A DNA stretch of 8,342 nucleotides. Source: Clostridiales bacterium (GTDB lineage: Bacteria; Bacillota; Clostridia; WRLR01). The DNA lies in NCBI GenBank assembly GCA_031287655.1, contig JAITSR010000401.1, positions 1 to 8,342 of the forward strand, given 5' to 3'. The position numbers were made by a program, and so were the translations under genes. Shown here one piece after another: positions 1-6,411 of the stretch (position 1 is its first letter; every line of letters begins with the position of its first letter). The notes beneath the pieces were generated by a model. That model did no database searches and was not told where the DNA came from. It saw only the letters and a program-made list of their open reading frames with translations.

Positions 1-636
1 GCAGAAGCGACAGAAGCCGGGAAATCCTGCCGTTGCCGTCCGCAAACGGGTGTATGCAGAGGAAATCAAGAATAAAACACGGTATCAAGAGCAGACGATT
101 GACGGCGGAACTGTCGCGCCGTCCATATACGCGAGGATTAACTGTTCCATCGTGTCGGCGGTGTCCGCGGCGGGAGTAGGCGTAAAGCGAACACGCCGCG
201 CTCCGCTCGCGTCAATCTCCATAATCACGTTGTCGCTGTCCTTAAAAGACCCGCCGCCGTTCGGCGAGTACGACAGCATAATCCCGTGCAGGCGCAGAAT
301 ATCGCGCGCCCTCACGTCGAGCGCGGCATGGTCGGCGTGAATGAGCGCGAGCGCGTCGCGGTATCCCGCGATCTCCGCTTCGGTGTGGTTCAGCGGCGCG
401 GAATTTTGGTTGACGATTTCGTTAATACGCCGTTCGCTTGTGACAATACCCTCAATTTCGTTCGAGCCCTTCACGCTCTGCACTTTGGCGATGCTTTCCA
501 AGCGCGTGAAAACGTCGGGGTAAGTTGCTTTGAGCGCGCCCTCACGCTCGCGCAGCGCACTGATTGCGCCGACCAGACTGACCAGTCCGGCGGGAAGCAT
601 CCCGTGCTCGAGGAACGAGTAATCAAAGTATCGCAT
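1..636 (-). pseudogene. Fic family AMP-transferase (class II), frameshifted and cut by the window edge
   Basis: Fic proteins usually transfer AMP from ATP to a hydroxyl side chain of a target protein. The reading frame starting at ATG 636 runs 183 residues (stop at 85-87) and looks like the N-terminal Fic region. S58-x-x-x-E62-G63 (SNEIEG) fits the (S/T)xxxE(G/N) inhibitory motif of class II Fic proteins, in which the Glu blocks ATP placement. The stretches LNHTEAEIAGYRDAL and ILRLHGIMLS also fit the family. The catalytic motif HPFADGNGRISR is present and intact at 17-52, but in another frame, preceded by LLLIPCFILDFLC as in intact relatives. Joining the frames near 100-106 by restoring one base gives the spacing I recall for the family, so one base seems lost. 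I chose start 636 over the upstream ATG at 663 because AAAGGAG lies 8 nt before it. The loss could be real decay or a sequence error. Family assignment is confident; inactivity is inferred. Confidence 0.88.
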
Positions 637-643
637 ATGCACA

Positions 644-651
644 TCTCCTTT
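644..651 (-). promoter_or_regulatory. Ribosome binding site deciding the Fic start
   Basis: On the minus strand AAAGGAGA is followed by the ATG at 634-636, leaving about 8 nt after GGAG. The earlier in-frame ATG (661-663) would place this motif inside the coding region and has no such motif of its own, so the shorter protein (MRYFDYSF...) is preferred. Confidence 0.75.
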
Positions 652-654
652 GGT

Positions 655-689
655 AATCTGCATATATCACAACATATTATATGCAGATT
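655..689. promoter_or_regulatory. Perfect 12-bp inverted repeat, probable operator of the Fic gene
   Basis: AATCTGCATATA at 655-666 is exactly reverse-complemented by TATATGCAGATT at 678-689, with an 11-nt spacer. The right arm covers the Fic -10 hexamer. If transcription starts near 669, only the left arm is transcribed, so the symmetry probably acts as DNA (a binding site for a dimeric regulator) and not as an RNA hairpin. Many Fic proteins of this type carry a C-terminal winged-helix domain and some are thought to regulate themselves. Here that part would lie beyond the left edge, so self-regulation is only an inference. Confidence 0.6.
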
Positions 690-706
690 GTAAAGAGACG
701 ATGCAA
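676..706 (-). promoter_or_regulatory. Candidate promoter of the Fic gene
   Basis: The minus strand carries a perfect TATAAT at 681-676. A weak -35 candidate TTGCAT (706-701) lies 19 nt upstream, longer than the ideal 17. Transcription would start near 669, giving a leader of roughly 30 nt before the ATG at 636. The -10 hexamer lies inside the right half of the inverted repeat at 655-689, which suggests repression by a protein bound there. Confidence 0.45.
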
Positions 707-726
707 AATAGTTTGACCTGTTATAA

Positions 727-756
727 TTGTTTTATCATGCCGGGCGGGTGTATAAT
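727..756 (+). promoter_or_regulatory. Candidate promoter of the UroD-like gene
   Basis: A perfect TATAAT at 751-756 is preceded 18 nt upstream by TTGTTT (727-732), a partial -35. Transcription would begin near 763, leaving a short leader of about 25 nt that holds the GGAGG site. The better-looking TTGACC at 713-718 is too far away (32 nt) to serve this -10. Confidence 0.45.
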
Positions 757-777
757 ATGAATTGTGAATTATGCAAT

Positions 778-782
778 GGAGG
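778..782 (+). promoter_or_regulatory. Ribosome binding site deciding the UroD-like start
   Basis: GGAGG lies 5 nt before the ATG at 788-790. The upstream in-frame ATGs at 764 and 776 would put this strong site at or inside the coding region, so translation is taken to start at 788. Confidence 0.75.
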
Positions 783-787
783 TTCAT

Positions 788-1813
788 ATGGTTTATCGTT
801 CCAAAAGGAAGCCGGATTTTAACAATTTGCTAAAAGTGCTGCGTCGTGAGAGGCCGACAAGGCCTACCCTGTTTGAGTTTTTTATGAACGACAGCGTTTA
901 TCGGGAACTCGCGGGCGACGATTTTACACCGCAAGGGGATAAAGAGGACAACTGGCGGCTTTCCACCCTTGCGTTTCAAAACGCGGGCTATGACTATGCC
1001 AACATTATTTCCACGGATTTTAGTTTCCCGGCCGCGAAAAGAGAGCGTCATTCCACGATAAGCCTGAACGCGGGCTTTGTCATAACAGACTGGGAAAGCT
1101 ATGAAAAATACATTTGGCCGGAGCCGGAAAACTTTGACGATTCCCGGATTGATAAGCTGACGCCGATTTTGCCGGAAGGCATGCAATGGATTGTCTGGGG
1201 ACCGGGCGGCGTACTGGAAAACGTCATCACACTCGTCGGCTACGACAATCTCTGCATCATGACTTTTGAGGAACCGGAACTCGTGCAAAGGATTTTTGAC
1301 GACGTGGGGCGCCGACTGCTGAAATATTATAAAATCGCGCTGGAACACGCGGGTGTCGGGGCGATTATTTCCAACGACGATTGGGGCTTTAACACGCAAA
1401 CCATGCTGAGTACGGAGGATATGCGAAAATATGTCTTCCCTTGGCATAAAAAAATCGTGGCGGCGGCGCACGAAAAAAATCGTCCCGTGATTTTACACTC
1501 CTGCGGAAATCTCGCGCGGGTTATCGACGACATCGCCTGCGATATGAAATATGACGGAAAACATTCCTACGAGGACAATATTCTCCCCGTGGAGCAGGCA
1601 TATGAGGCATATCATGATAAATTCGCCGTAATGGGCGGACTGGACATGGATTTTGTCTGTCGGAAAACACCGGCGGAGATCAAGGATCGCGCGCGCAGGA
1701 TGCTGGAGCGGACGGACCTGCGGGGCGGGTACGCGCTTGGCACCGGGAACAGCGTCCCTGAATATGTGCCGCACGAAAACTATTACGCGTTGATCAGCGC
1801 GGCGGAGGAGTGA
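788..1813 (+). CDS. Uroporphyrinogen decarboxylase / cobamide methyltransferase superfamily protein
   Basis: This is a 341-residue TIM-barrel-type protein of the superfamily that holds haem-pathway UroD and the zinc-dependent methyltransferases MtaA/MtbA, which move methyl groups between corrinoid proteins and thiols. The central stretch reads GGVLENVITLVGYDNLCIM, followed by LHSCGN, whose H237-x-C239 matches the two first zinc ligands of the methyltransferase branch, and by a C-terminal GYALGTGNSVPEYVP signature. Where MtaA-type enzymes have a GCG-like stretch with a third zinc ligand Cys, this protein appears to read GTG (T319). Zinc binding or the substrate may therefore differ from the classic enzymes. 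There is no corrinoid protein, reactivase or haem gene nearby. True HemE is unlikely because the HxC motif and the signature belong to the other branch. The substrate is unknown. The gene stands alone, divergent from Fic, and its 3' end overlaps capA by 20 bp. Confidence 0.85.
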   Translation: MVYRSKRKPDFNNLLKVLRRERPTRPTLFEFFMNDSVYRELAGDDFTPQGDKEDNWRLSTLAFQNAGYDYANIISTDFSFPAAKRERHSTISLNAGFVITDWESYEKYIWPEPENFDDSRIDKLTPILPEGMQWIVWGPGGVLENVITLVGYDNLCIMTFEEPELVQRIFDDVGRRLLKYYKIALEHAGVGAIISNDDWGFNTQTMLSTEDMRKYVFPWHKKIVAAAHEKNRPVILHSCGNLARVIDDIACDMKYDGKHSYEDNILPVEQAYEAYHDKFAVMGGLDMDFVCRKTPAEIKDRARRMLERTDLRGGYALGTGNSVPEYVPHENYYALISAAEE

Positions 1814-3590
1814 GCGCCGCCCGCGCGGACCGGCCCAAGAGCGTATTTCCCGTTTCCGACAGTACCGCGTGCATACGCGTGATGTCGGCGGTCCGCAAAT
1901 TGCCGTATCGTTCGCCGCCGGTATCGTTCAGTACGTCGGCGACGGGCAGGACGGTTATATCAAATTGCCCCGACTTATTTACGAATTGCACCCAAGTCGG
2001 CACATAACTGACCTTCTCCAAGACGGTGGCCCCATCGTCTCTTTTCGTAAATGTCAGATTGAGAATGACACCGGAATCGCGGGGCTTCTTCCGCTGTGAT
2101 GAGATAAAATTGCCCAGAGAATACGCCGCGAAGCAATGTCGCGTCTCCCCGTTCGCGTCCGCGACGTCGACAAACTCAACCGGCTGCAAAACGTGCGGAT
2201 GGCTGGCCAGAACGATGTCCGCGCCCGCTCTTAGTAGCTCATGAACCTCGTCTTTGAATATCCGGCGCGTCGTCGTCTCGTACTCCATGCCCATATGCGG
2301 CAATACAATAATCATATCCGCGTTCAATGCCTTTGCGCGCGCAATGTCGCTCATGATATGATCCGCCCGATTCACACACCACGGGGAACCCCGCGGCGCC
2401 GCGATGCCGTTCGTGCTGTATGTATATGACAACACGGCGAACGTAATACCGTTCACGTCAATAACAGTTATTTTTTGGCTGTCGGCCTCGGCCGCGTATG
2501 TTCCCGTATGTTCCAACCCAAGGTCGTCCAAAACTTGCAGGGTATGCGCGAGCCCCTCTTTTCCGAAATCCAGCGCGTGATTATTCGCCGTCGTCACAAG
2601 GTCGAATCCCGCGGTTTTAATCGCCTGCGCAAAGGACGAAGGCGAGCCGAACGCGGGGAAGCCGGACGGTCTGTTTCCGGGCAGGACCATTGTCGTCTCA
2701 AGATTGCCGATCGCGTAGTCGGCGGCGGAGATATACGGGGCAATATGCGAGAACGCATTGTCAAAGTCGTATGCCGTGCCGCCGCCTCGCAGGAGGGCGG
2801 CCTGATTCTGAGCTTCATGGCACATCAAATCCCCGACGACCGCGAGCGTTGCGGAGCGCTCGGCCACGTCGGAAACGGACAGTGAATCCGCGGGCGGCGA
2901 ATCGTCAGGAGGCTGAAGCGGCGGCGCCGTCGCCGGACTGAATCCCCACCCGTTCCACTCATATGTATACCCGGAAGATACCGTTGTACGATAGTCGTCG
3001 GTATAAGCCCCCTCGCATGTCGCCAACAGCGCCCCGGACAGGGTCGGCGTCCGTTCGCCGTCCATATTAAGCTCAAACGAGTAGATCGGACGCGGCAGAT
3101 TTGACGAACACCAAAGCGGCTTGACCCGATTGTCTTTGATCGAGTACACAAACAGATGGCACCGGACGGCGGCGTCCTCATTTGCCATTCGGGCCGGATA
3201 TTCAGCCCCGAAGCTGTATGACTTCCACACGACGAACACGACGTCCAATATCCGGTCGCGGTTGACGTCACAGAGCCTGAACGAGTCTACATACCATTCA
3301 TCCTTCGAGCGCCAAACCTCGGTATCGCCGGGATCGTCTGGATCGCCGGGATTGTCGGCATAATCCGTACCGACGATAGAAAGCCGCCCGTTTTCCAACA
3401 GAAACTGATAACCGTCGGCACTGTCGCGCAAGGGCGCCGAACGCTCCGTTTCGCGCGCGGCTAAAAAACGGAGATATTCATCGGTAAACGCGGCGGCGGT
3501 TTTCGCGGATACCCTGCCGCTCGCGAGCAAAATCAGCAGGCAGCAGGGTATCACGAATAAAAAGACGGAAGGCGGCTTTCGTTTTGTCAT
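1794..3590 (-). CDS. Exported CapA family (PGA_cap, metallophosphatase fold) protein with extra N-terminal domain
   Basis: CapA-type proteins belong to the calcineurin-like phosphoesterase fold and are linked to poly-gamma-glutamate capsule formation, though many members have no proven role. The 598-residue form starts MTKRKPPSV with a hydrophobic signal segment to about residue 25 and a likely cleavage after VSA (29). Residues about 30-220 form an extra domain with LCDVNRDRILDVVFVVW (about 106-122), which resembles an FG-GAP or VCBS-type Asp-rich turn. A Pro/Asp linker follows. The CapA domain (about 247-500) has GDLMCH, NLETT, NNHALDFG, LPHMGMEY, SHPHVLQPVE and YSLGNF, all expected metal-site or family motifs. 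I prefer ATG 3590, one base after the upstream stop (TGAcATG), which suggests coupled translation. A GTG at 3623 has a GGAG 8 nt before it and would add 11 residues. No pgsB/pgsC-like genes are in view, so a capsule role is uncertain. Confidence 0.9.
   Translation of the reverse strand: MTKRKPPSVFLFVIPCCLLILLASGRVSAKTAAAFTDEYLRFLAARETERSAPLRDSADGYQFLLENGRLSIVGTDYADNPGDPDDPGDTEVWRSKDEWYVDSFRLCDVNRDRILDVVFVVWKSYSFGAEYPARMANEDAAVRCHLFVYSIKDNRVKPLWCSSNLPRPIYSFELNMDGERTPTLSGALLATCEGAYTDDYRTTVSSGYTYEWNGWGFSPATAPPLQPPDDSPPADSLSVSDVAERSATLAVVGDLMCHEAQNQAALLRGGGTAYDFDNAFSHIAPYISAADYAIGNLETTMVLPGNRPSGFPAFGSPSSFAQAIKTAGFDLVTTANNHALDFGKEGLAHTLQVLDDLGLEHTGTYAAEADSQKITVIDVNGITFAVLSYTYSTNGIAAPRGSPWCVNRADHIMSDIARAKALNADMIIVLPHMGMEYETTTRRIFKDEVHELLRAGADIVLASHPHVLQPVEFVDVADANGETRHCFAAYSLGNFISSQRKKPRDSGVILNLTFTKRDDGATVLEKVSYVPTWVQFVNKSGQFDITVLPVADVLNDTGGERYGNLRTADITRMHAVLSETGNTLLGRSARAALTPPPR
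3324..3359. repeat. 9-bp tandem periodicity within capA
   Basis: Four 9-bp units in a row (ATCGCCGGG, ATCGTCTGG, ATCGCCGGG, ATTGTCGGC on the plus strand) encode the Pro/Gly/Asp stretch NPGDPDDPGD near residue 80-90 of the CapA protein. The first and third copies are identical. It lies in the extra N-terminal domain, in what looks like a flexible turn, and keeps the frame. Confidence 0.6.
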
Positions 3591-3591
3591 G

Positions 3592-6363
3592 TCAGTTGGA
3601 ATAACGCGTTTGGCCAATATCACACATAAAACTCCGTTTCCATTGGGCTAATTCAGGCAAATCGTTCCGCCTCATTCTTTCATGCCATTGTTCGTCCGTC
3701 ACGCGGCCGCTCATAGGCACGGTGAACTCGTACTGCGAAAATACCGCGCCGCTGCCCAACACGAGTTTTCCGTCGCGCGGGAATACGACGAATATCGTCT
3801 TCGCATAGCCCGTCGCTTCCTCGAGCGCCGAACCGTTCGGGTCAGTGGCCACATCCGCAATGACGCCGCAAGGATGTTGATTCAGGTAATACTCCGTGAG
3901 CGCGGAGGCCATATTATCCCCGACTACCTCGCCCGACCATTCGTCAACCGTCTGCGACAGTTCATAATGCTTCGCGGTATCCCAAATATGCTCCAATTCG
4001 CCGCCGTATGTCCGTATAAACTCATAATCGTCGTCGGAAAGCGGCGCGTTCGCGAGTTCTCTTTCCGCGATTTTCGTCAGCCGCGCGGATAGTTCATACA
4101 AAACGCCTAACGCCTCGTCCGCTTCGGCGGTTAAAATACCGCGCTTCTGCAATCCGGCCTTCGTTTGCTTCACAAGGGCGGCAAGTCTGCCGAAGACGAC
4201 GGGGTTCGGCTCGACGTACCCTCTGTCGTCGGGGCGTTCCGGCGGCTCAGGCTCCCCGCCCATTTCAGCCATCGCCGCTTTTGCGTAGAGCAGCGTATCG
4301 TGCTTCAGCTCGGTCCAGCTGCCTTGAAACGAGTTCAGCTCCTTTCGCGTCCACGCGGAATTTCGCATAAACATCGGATACCCCGCCCCGTCTGTCGCAT
4401 CGGCGTAGGGACGAAGCATATACATCCACGACCAATACAGGTTGGACGTCCAAATGCTTTGAGGGATTTCAGAAATTTCAGTCCGCAGCTTTGCCATCTG
4501 TTTTGGATACTCCGGATAGACCGCCGTATCGCCGGACAGCAACGCAAGCGCGGTCTCCGACCCAAAAGCGGCCGGAATATCCAGCGAATTGGGCAGCATC
4601 CTGTCCGCAACGGCGCGGTCGATCAGATTCTGAAATACATAGGCGTCCAAAGTTACGCGCTGGCCCATAAAGCGATACCCAGATATTGCGGTATCTCTGT
4701 CCTGCGTTTCGTCGATCGGGACGGAATTGATTTTCGGCGGCGGCATTTGCCTGATGAGTGTCCACGCTTTCGCAAATCGAGATTCATCGGCTATTTCGGC
4801 GGTGGAACGGAGAGACGCTCCGTACAAATCTTTCAGCGCGTCGGCGTACTGATAATATGTGATGTCGTCGCACTCGCCGACAAAGAAGTTCGTCGGCTCA
4901 AAAATACTCTGCCACAGCTTTGACAGTCCGGCGTCCGACGACAGCGCCGAGGTTTGCAGCAGCGCGGATTTCACCTCGTCCTGATTGCTCGACCGGAAAG
5001 TGATCTGCCCGTACCACATCATCGCCTTAAAGTAGGCTTGCAGCTGCTTTGTCTGATTGTAGTGGCTCCGCGTAATATACTGCGAATAATCCGTGCGGGA
5101 CGCGTCCGAGCCATCATTCGCGCCGCCGAAATTCATGACAGGCGACCTTTCTACCCCCGCCTGTCTCTCAATCAGCGCCAACTCTTGCGATACGACGTCG
5201 GCGACCTCGCTTGGGACGGCAAAGCCGCCGTCCAGCAGCTTGCTCCCGACGCTGAAAAACGCGGCGTTGCGCAGCGCGGCGGTTTCAAACGACGTGCCTT
5301 TTAACTCTTTGTACTGCGCGTACGAGGTCTCGGCCATGCCCCGGCTCAGCTGTATCAATATGCCGTGCAGTTTGTTTTGCTCCAAGTCTTTGAGTACATA
5401 GTCGAACATGAGGTGAAACGTATGTGTCGCCGAATCGGTTGTGATAAAACTGGGGACGAATTGATACCGGTTGCTCTCATAGATTTGGAAAAATTCATTG
5501 TGAGAATACTTATCCGAAACGGCAAACCCGTTTTGCTCAATGAGTTGAATCGCCGCGTCAGACAACTCGTTTTGCGAATGCCAATAGCCAAAGCTGGTGC
5601 TCCAATCGTGGTTGTCCGGGGAGAACTGCAAGAAATTTTCGACATTCGCCAAGCCCGCGCGAATCGAATAGTCGGGTACGGAAGGCGTGCCGGAATACAC
5701 ATATTGCTCGTAATCGGCAAAGGGCGCGGTGTAAGCAAGCGATACGGCGTCTGTCGGCGTCTTTGCCGGAGGGGACCCGCTCTGACCCGCGGCTTGCCGG
5801 TCGTCCCGCGTAGAGATCAGCACGGAATCACCGGCTTCGTCATAATCCACAGAAAAAGATAACGCGGCGCCGAGATCGCGCAGTTTGAAGTAGTTATAGC
5901 CGCCCACCTCGTACATCTCGATTGCGATTGGGGTATCGTCGACGCGAACCGTTACATCCGCCGAAAGCCGCGCCGATACCGGTTGAGCGCCAACGCCGTC
6001 GTTTGATTCCGCGGCTATTAGCGAATAGGGCCGTCCCGTAATCAAATAAATAACATTGTCGCCGCCATCCCACTGTATATCAAATTGTTTTTGCGTGTCG
6101 GACAAAGAAACCGCTATATCACGAAGTTTGAAATAATTATATCCATTGATGTTATACGCGGACATCTCCGTTCTTTGATTGTCGACAAGAATGGCGGAGG
6201 TTGACCGATTTGCCGCCGCGTAAGCGGCTGACGGCGGCGCGTCGGGTTCCGCATACAGTTGGGTGAATGGAGCGAAAAGTAAACTCAGACTCAAAAAAAT
6301 CGGAATCCCGCGCTGTTTCAGCCAAATTGCCCTTTTTGTGTTTTTTGTTTTTCCCTTACGCAT
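3592..6363 (-). CDS. Exported DUF3160 protein with N-terminal stalk-type domain
   Basis: The 923-residue protein begins with a basic stretch and a hydrophobic core, with likely signal peptidase cleavage after LYA (38). Residues about 50-185 hold two copies of a motif, NGYNYFKLRD (73-82) and GGYNYFKLRD (154-163), typical of the copper-amine-oxidase-N-like or stalk domains of Clostridia surface proteins. From about 230 to 895 it matches DUF3160: DYSQYITRSHYN, YFKAMMWYGQ, NFFVGECDDIT, GYRFMGQRVTLDAYVFQNL, SNLYWSWMYMLRP, GSWTELKHDTLLYAK, GYVEPNP, and a C-terminal VADVATDPNGSALEE with GAVFSQYEF. The biochemical role of DUF3160 is not known to me. It is probably outside the cell or attached to the wall. 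I chose ATG 6363 over 6396 because GGGGAAG precedes it and the signal peptide then starts MRKGKTKNTKR. It lies 48 nt after tmk and 1 nt before (or overlapping) capA, so it is probably co-transcribed with both. Confidence 0.9.
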   Translation of the reverse strand: MRKGKTKNTKRAIWLKQRGIPIFLSLSLLFAPFTQLYAEPDAPPSAAYAAANRSTSAILVDNQRTEMSAYNINGYNYFKLRDIAVSLSDTQKQFDIQWDGGDNVIYLITGRPYSLIAAESNDGVGAQPVSARLSADVTVRVDDTPIAIEMYEVGGYNYFKLRDLGAALSFSVDYDEAGDSVLISTRDDRQAAGQSGSPPAKTPTDAVSLAYTAPFADYEQYVYSGTPSVPDYSIRAGLANVENFLQFSPDNHDWSTSFGYWHSQNELSDAAIQLIEQNGFAVSDKYSHNEFFQIYESNRYQFVPSFITTDSATHTFHLMFDYVLKDLEQNKLHGILIQLSRGMAETSYAQYKELKGTSFETAALRNAAFFSVGSKLLDGGFAVPSEVADVVSQELALIERQAGVERSPVMNFGGANDGSDASRTDYSQYITRSHYNQTKQLQAYFKAMMWYGQITFRSSNQDEVKSALLQTSALSSDAGLSKLWQSIFEPTNFFVGECDDITYYQYADALKDLYGASLRSTAEIADESRFAKAWTLIRQMPPPKINSVPIDETQDRDTAISGYRFMGQRVTLDAYVFQNLIDRAVADRMLPNSLDIPAAFGSETALALLSGDTAVYPEYPKQMAKLRTEISEIPQSIWTSNLYWSWMYMLRPYADATDGAGYPMFMRNSAWTRKELNSFQGSWTELKHDTLLYAKAAMAEMGGEPEPPERPDDRGYVEPNPVVFGRLAALVKQTKAGLQKRGILTAEADEALGVLYELSARLTKIAERELANAPLSDDDYEFIRTYGGELEHIWDTAKHYELSQTVDEWSGEVVGDNMASALTEYYLNQHPCGVIADVATDPNGSALEEATGYAKTIFVVFPRDGKLVLGSGAVFSQYEFTVPMSGRVTDEQWHERMRRNDLPELAQWKRSFMCDIGQTRYSN

Positions 6364-6379
6364 AATTCTTCCCCAATCT

Positions 6380-6397
6380 GATGGCTGGCAAGCCATC
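6380..6397 (-). other. Hairpin between tmk and the DUF3160 gene
   Basis: On the minus strand GATGGCT, loop TGCC, AGCCATC forms a perfect 7-bp stem with a 4-nt loop. It lies 14 nt after the tmk stop and just before the GGGGAAG site of the DUF3160 gene. No run of T follows, so it is not a normal intrinsic terminator. It may be an RNA stability or processing element, or may tune translation of the downstream gene. Function is not shown. Confidence 0.5.
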
Positions 6398-6411
6398 CCC
6401 TGCCTGCCGCG

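Noticed and set aside
286..693. Plus-strand open frame of 135 codons over the Fic gene and its promoter
   Set aside because: It is antisense to clear Fic coding sequence, runs through the palindrome, and has no family motifs.
713..718. TTGACC as the -35 of the UroD-like gene
   Set aside because: It lies 32 nt before the TATAAT at 751 and too close to the TATAAT at 722, so neither spacing works.
4165..4923. Plus-strand open frame of 252 codons
   Set aside because: It lies fully antisense within the DUF3160 gene, is Arg-rich and low in recognisable motifs, and has no ribosome site. It is a shadow of a GC-rich gene.
6364..6396. Upstream ATG at 6396 for the DUF3160 protein
   Set aside because: It lies on the hairpin with no ribosome site and would add 11 residues before a normal signal peptide start.
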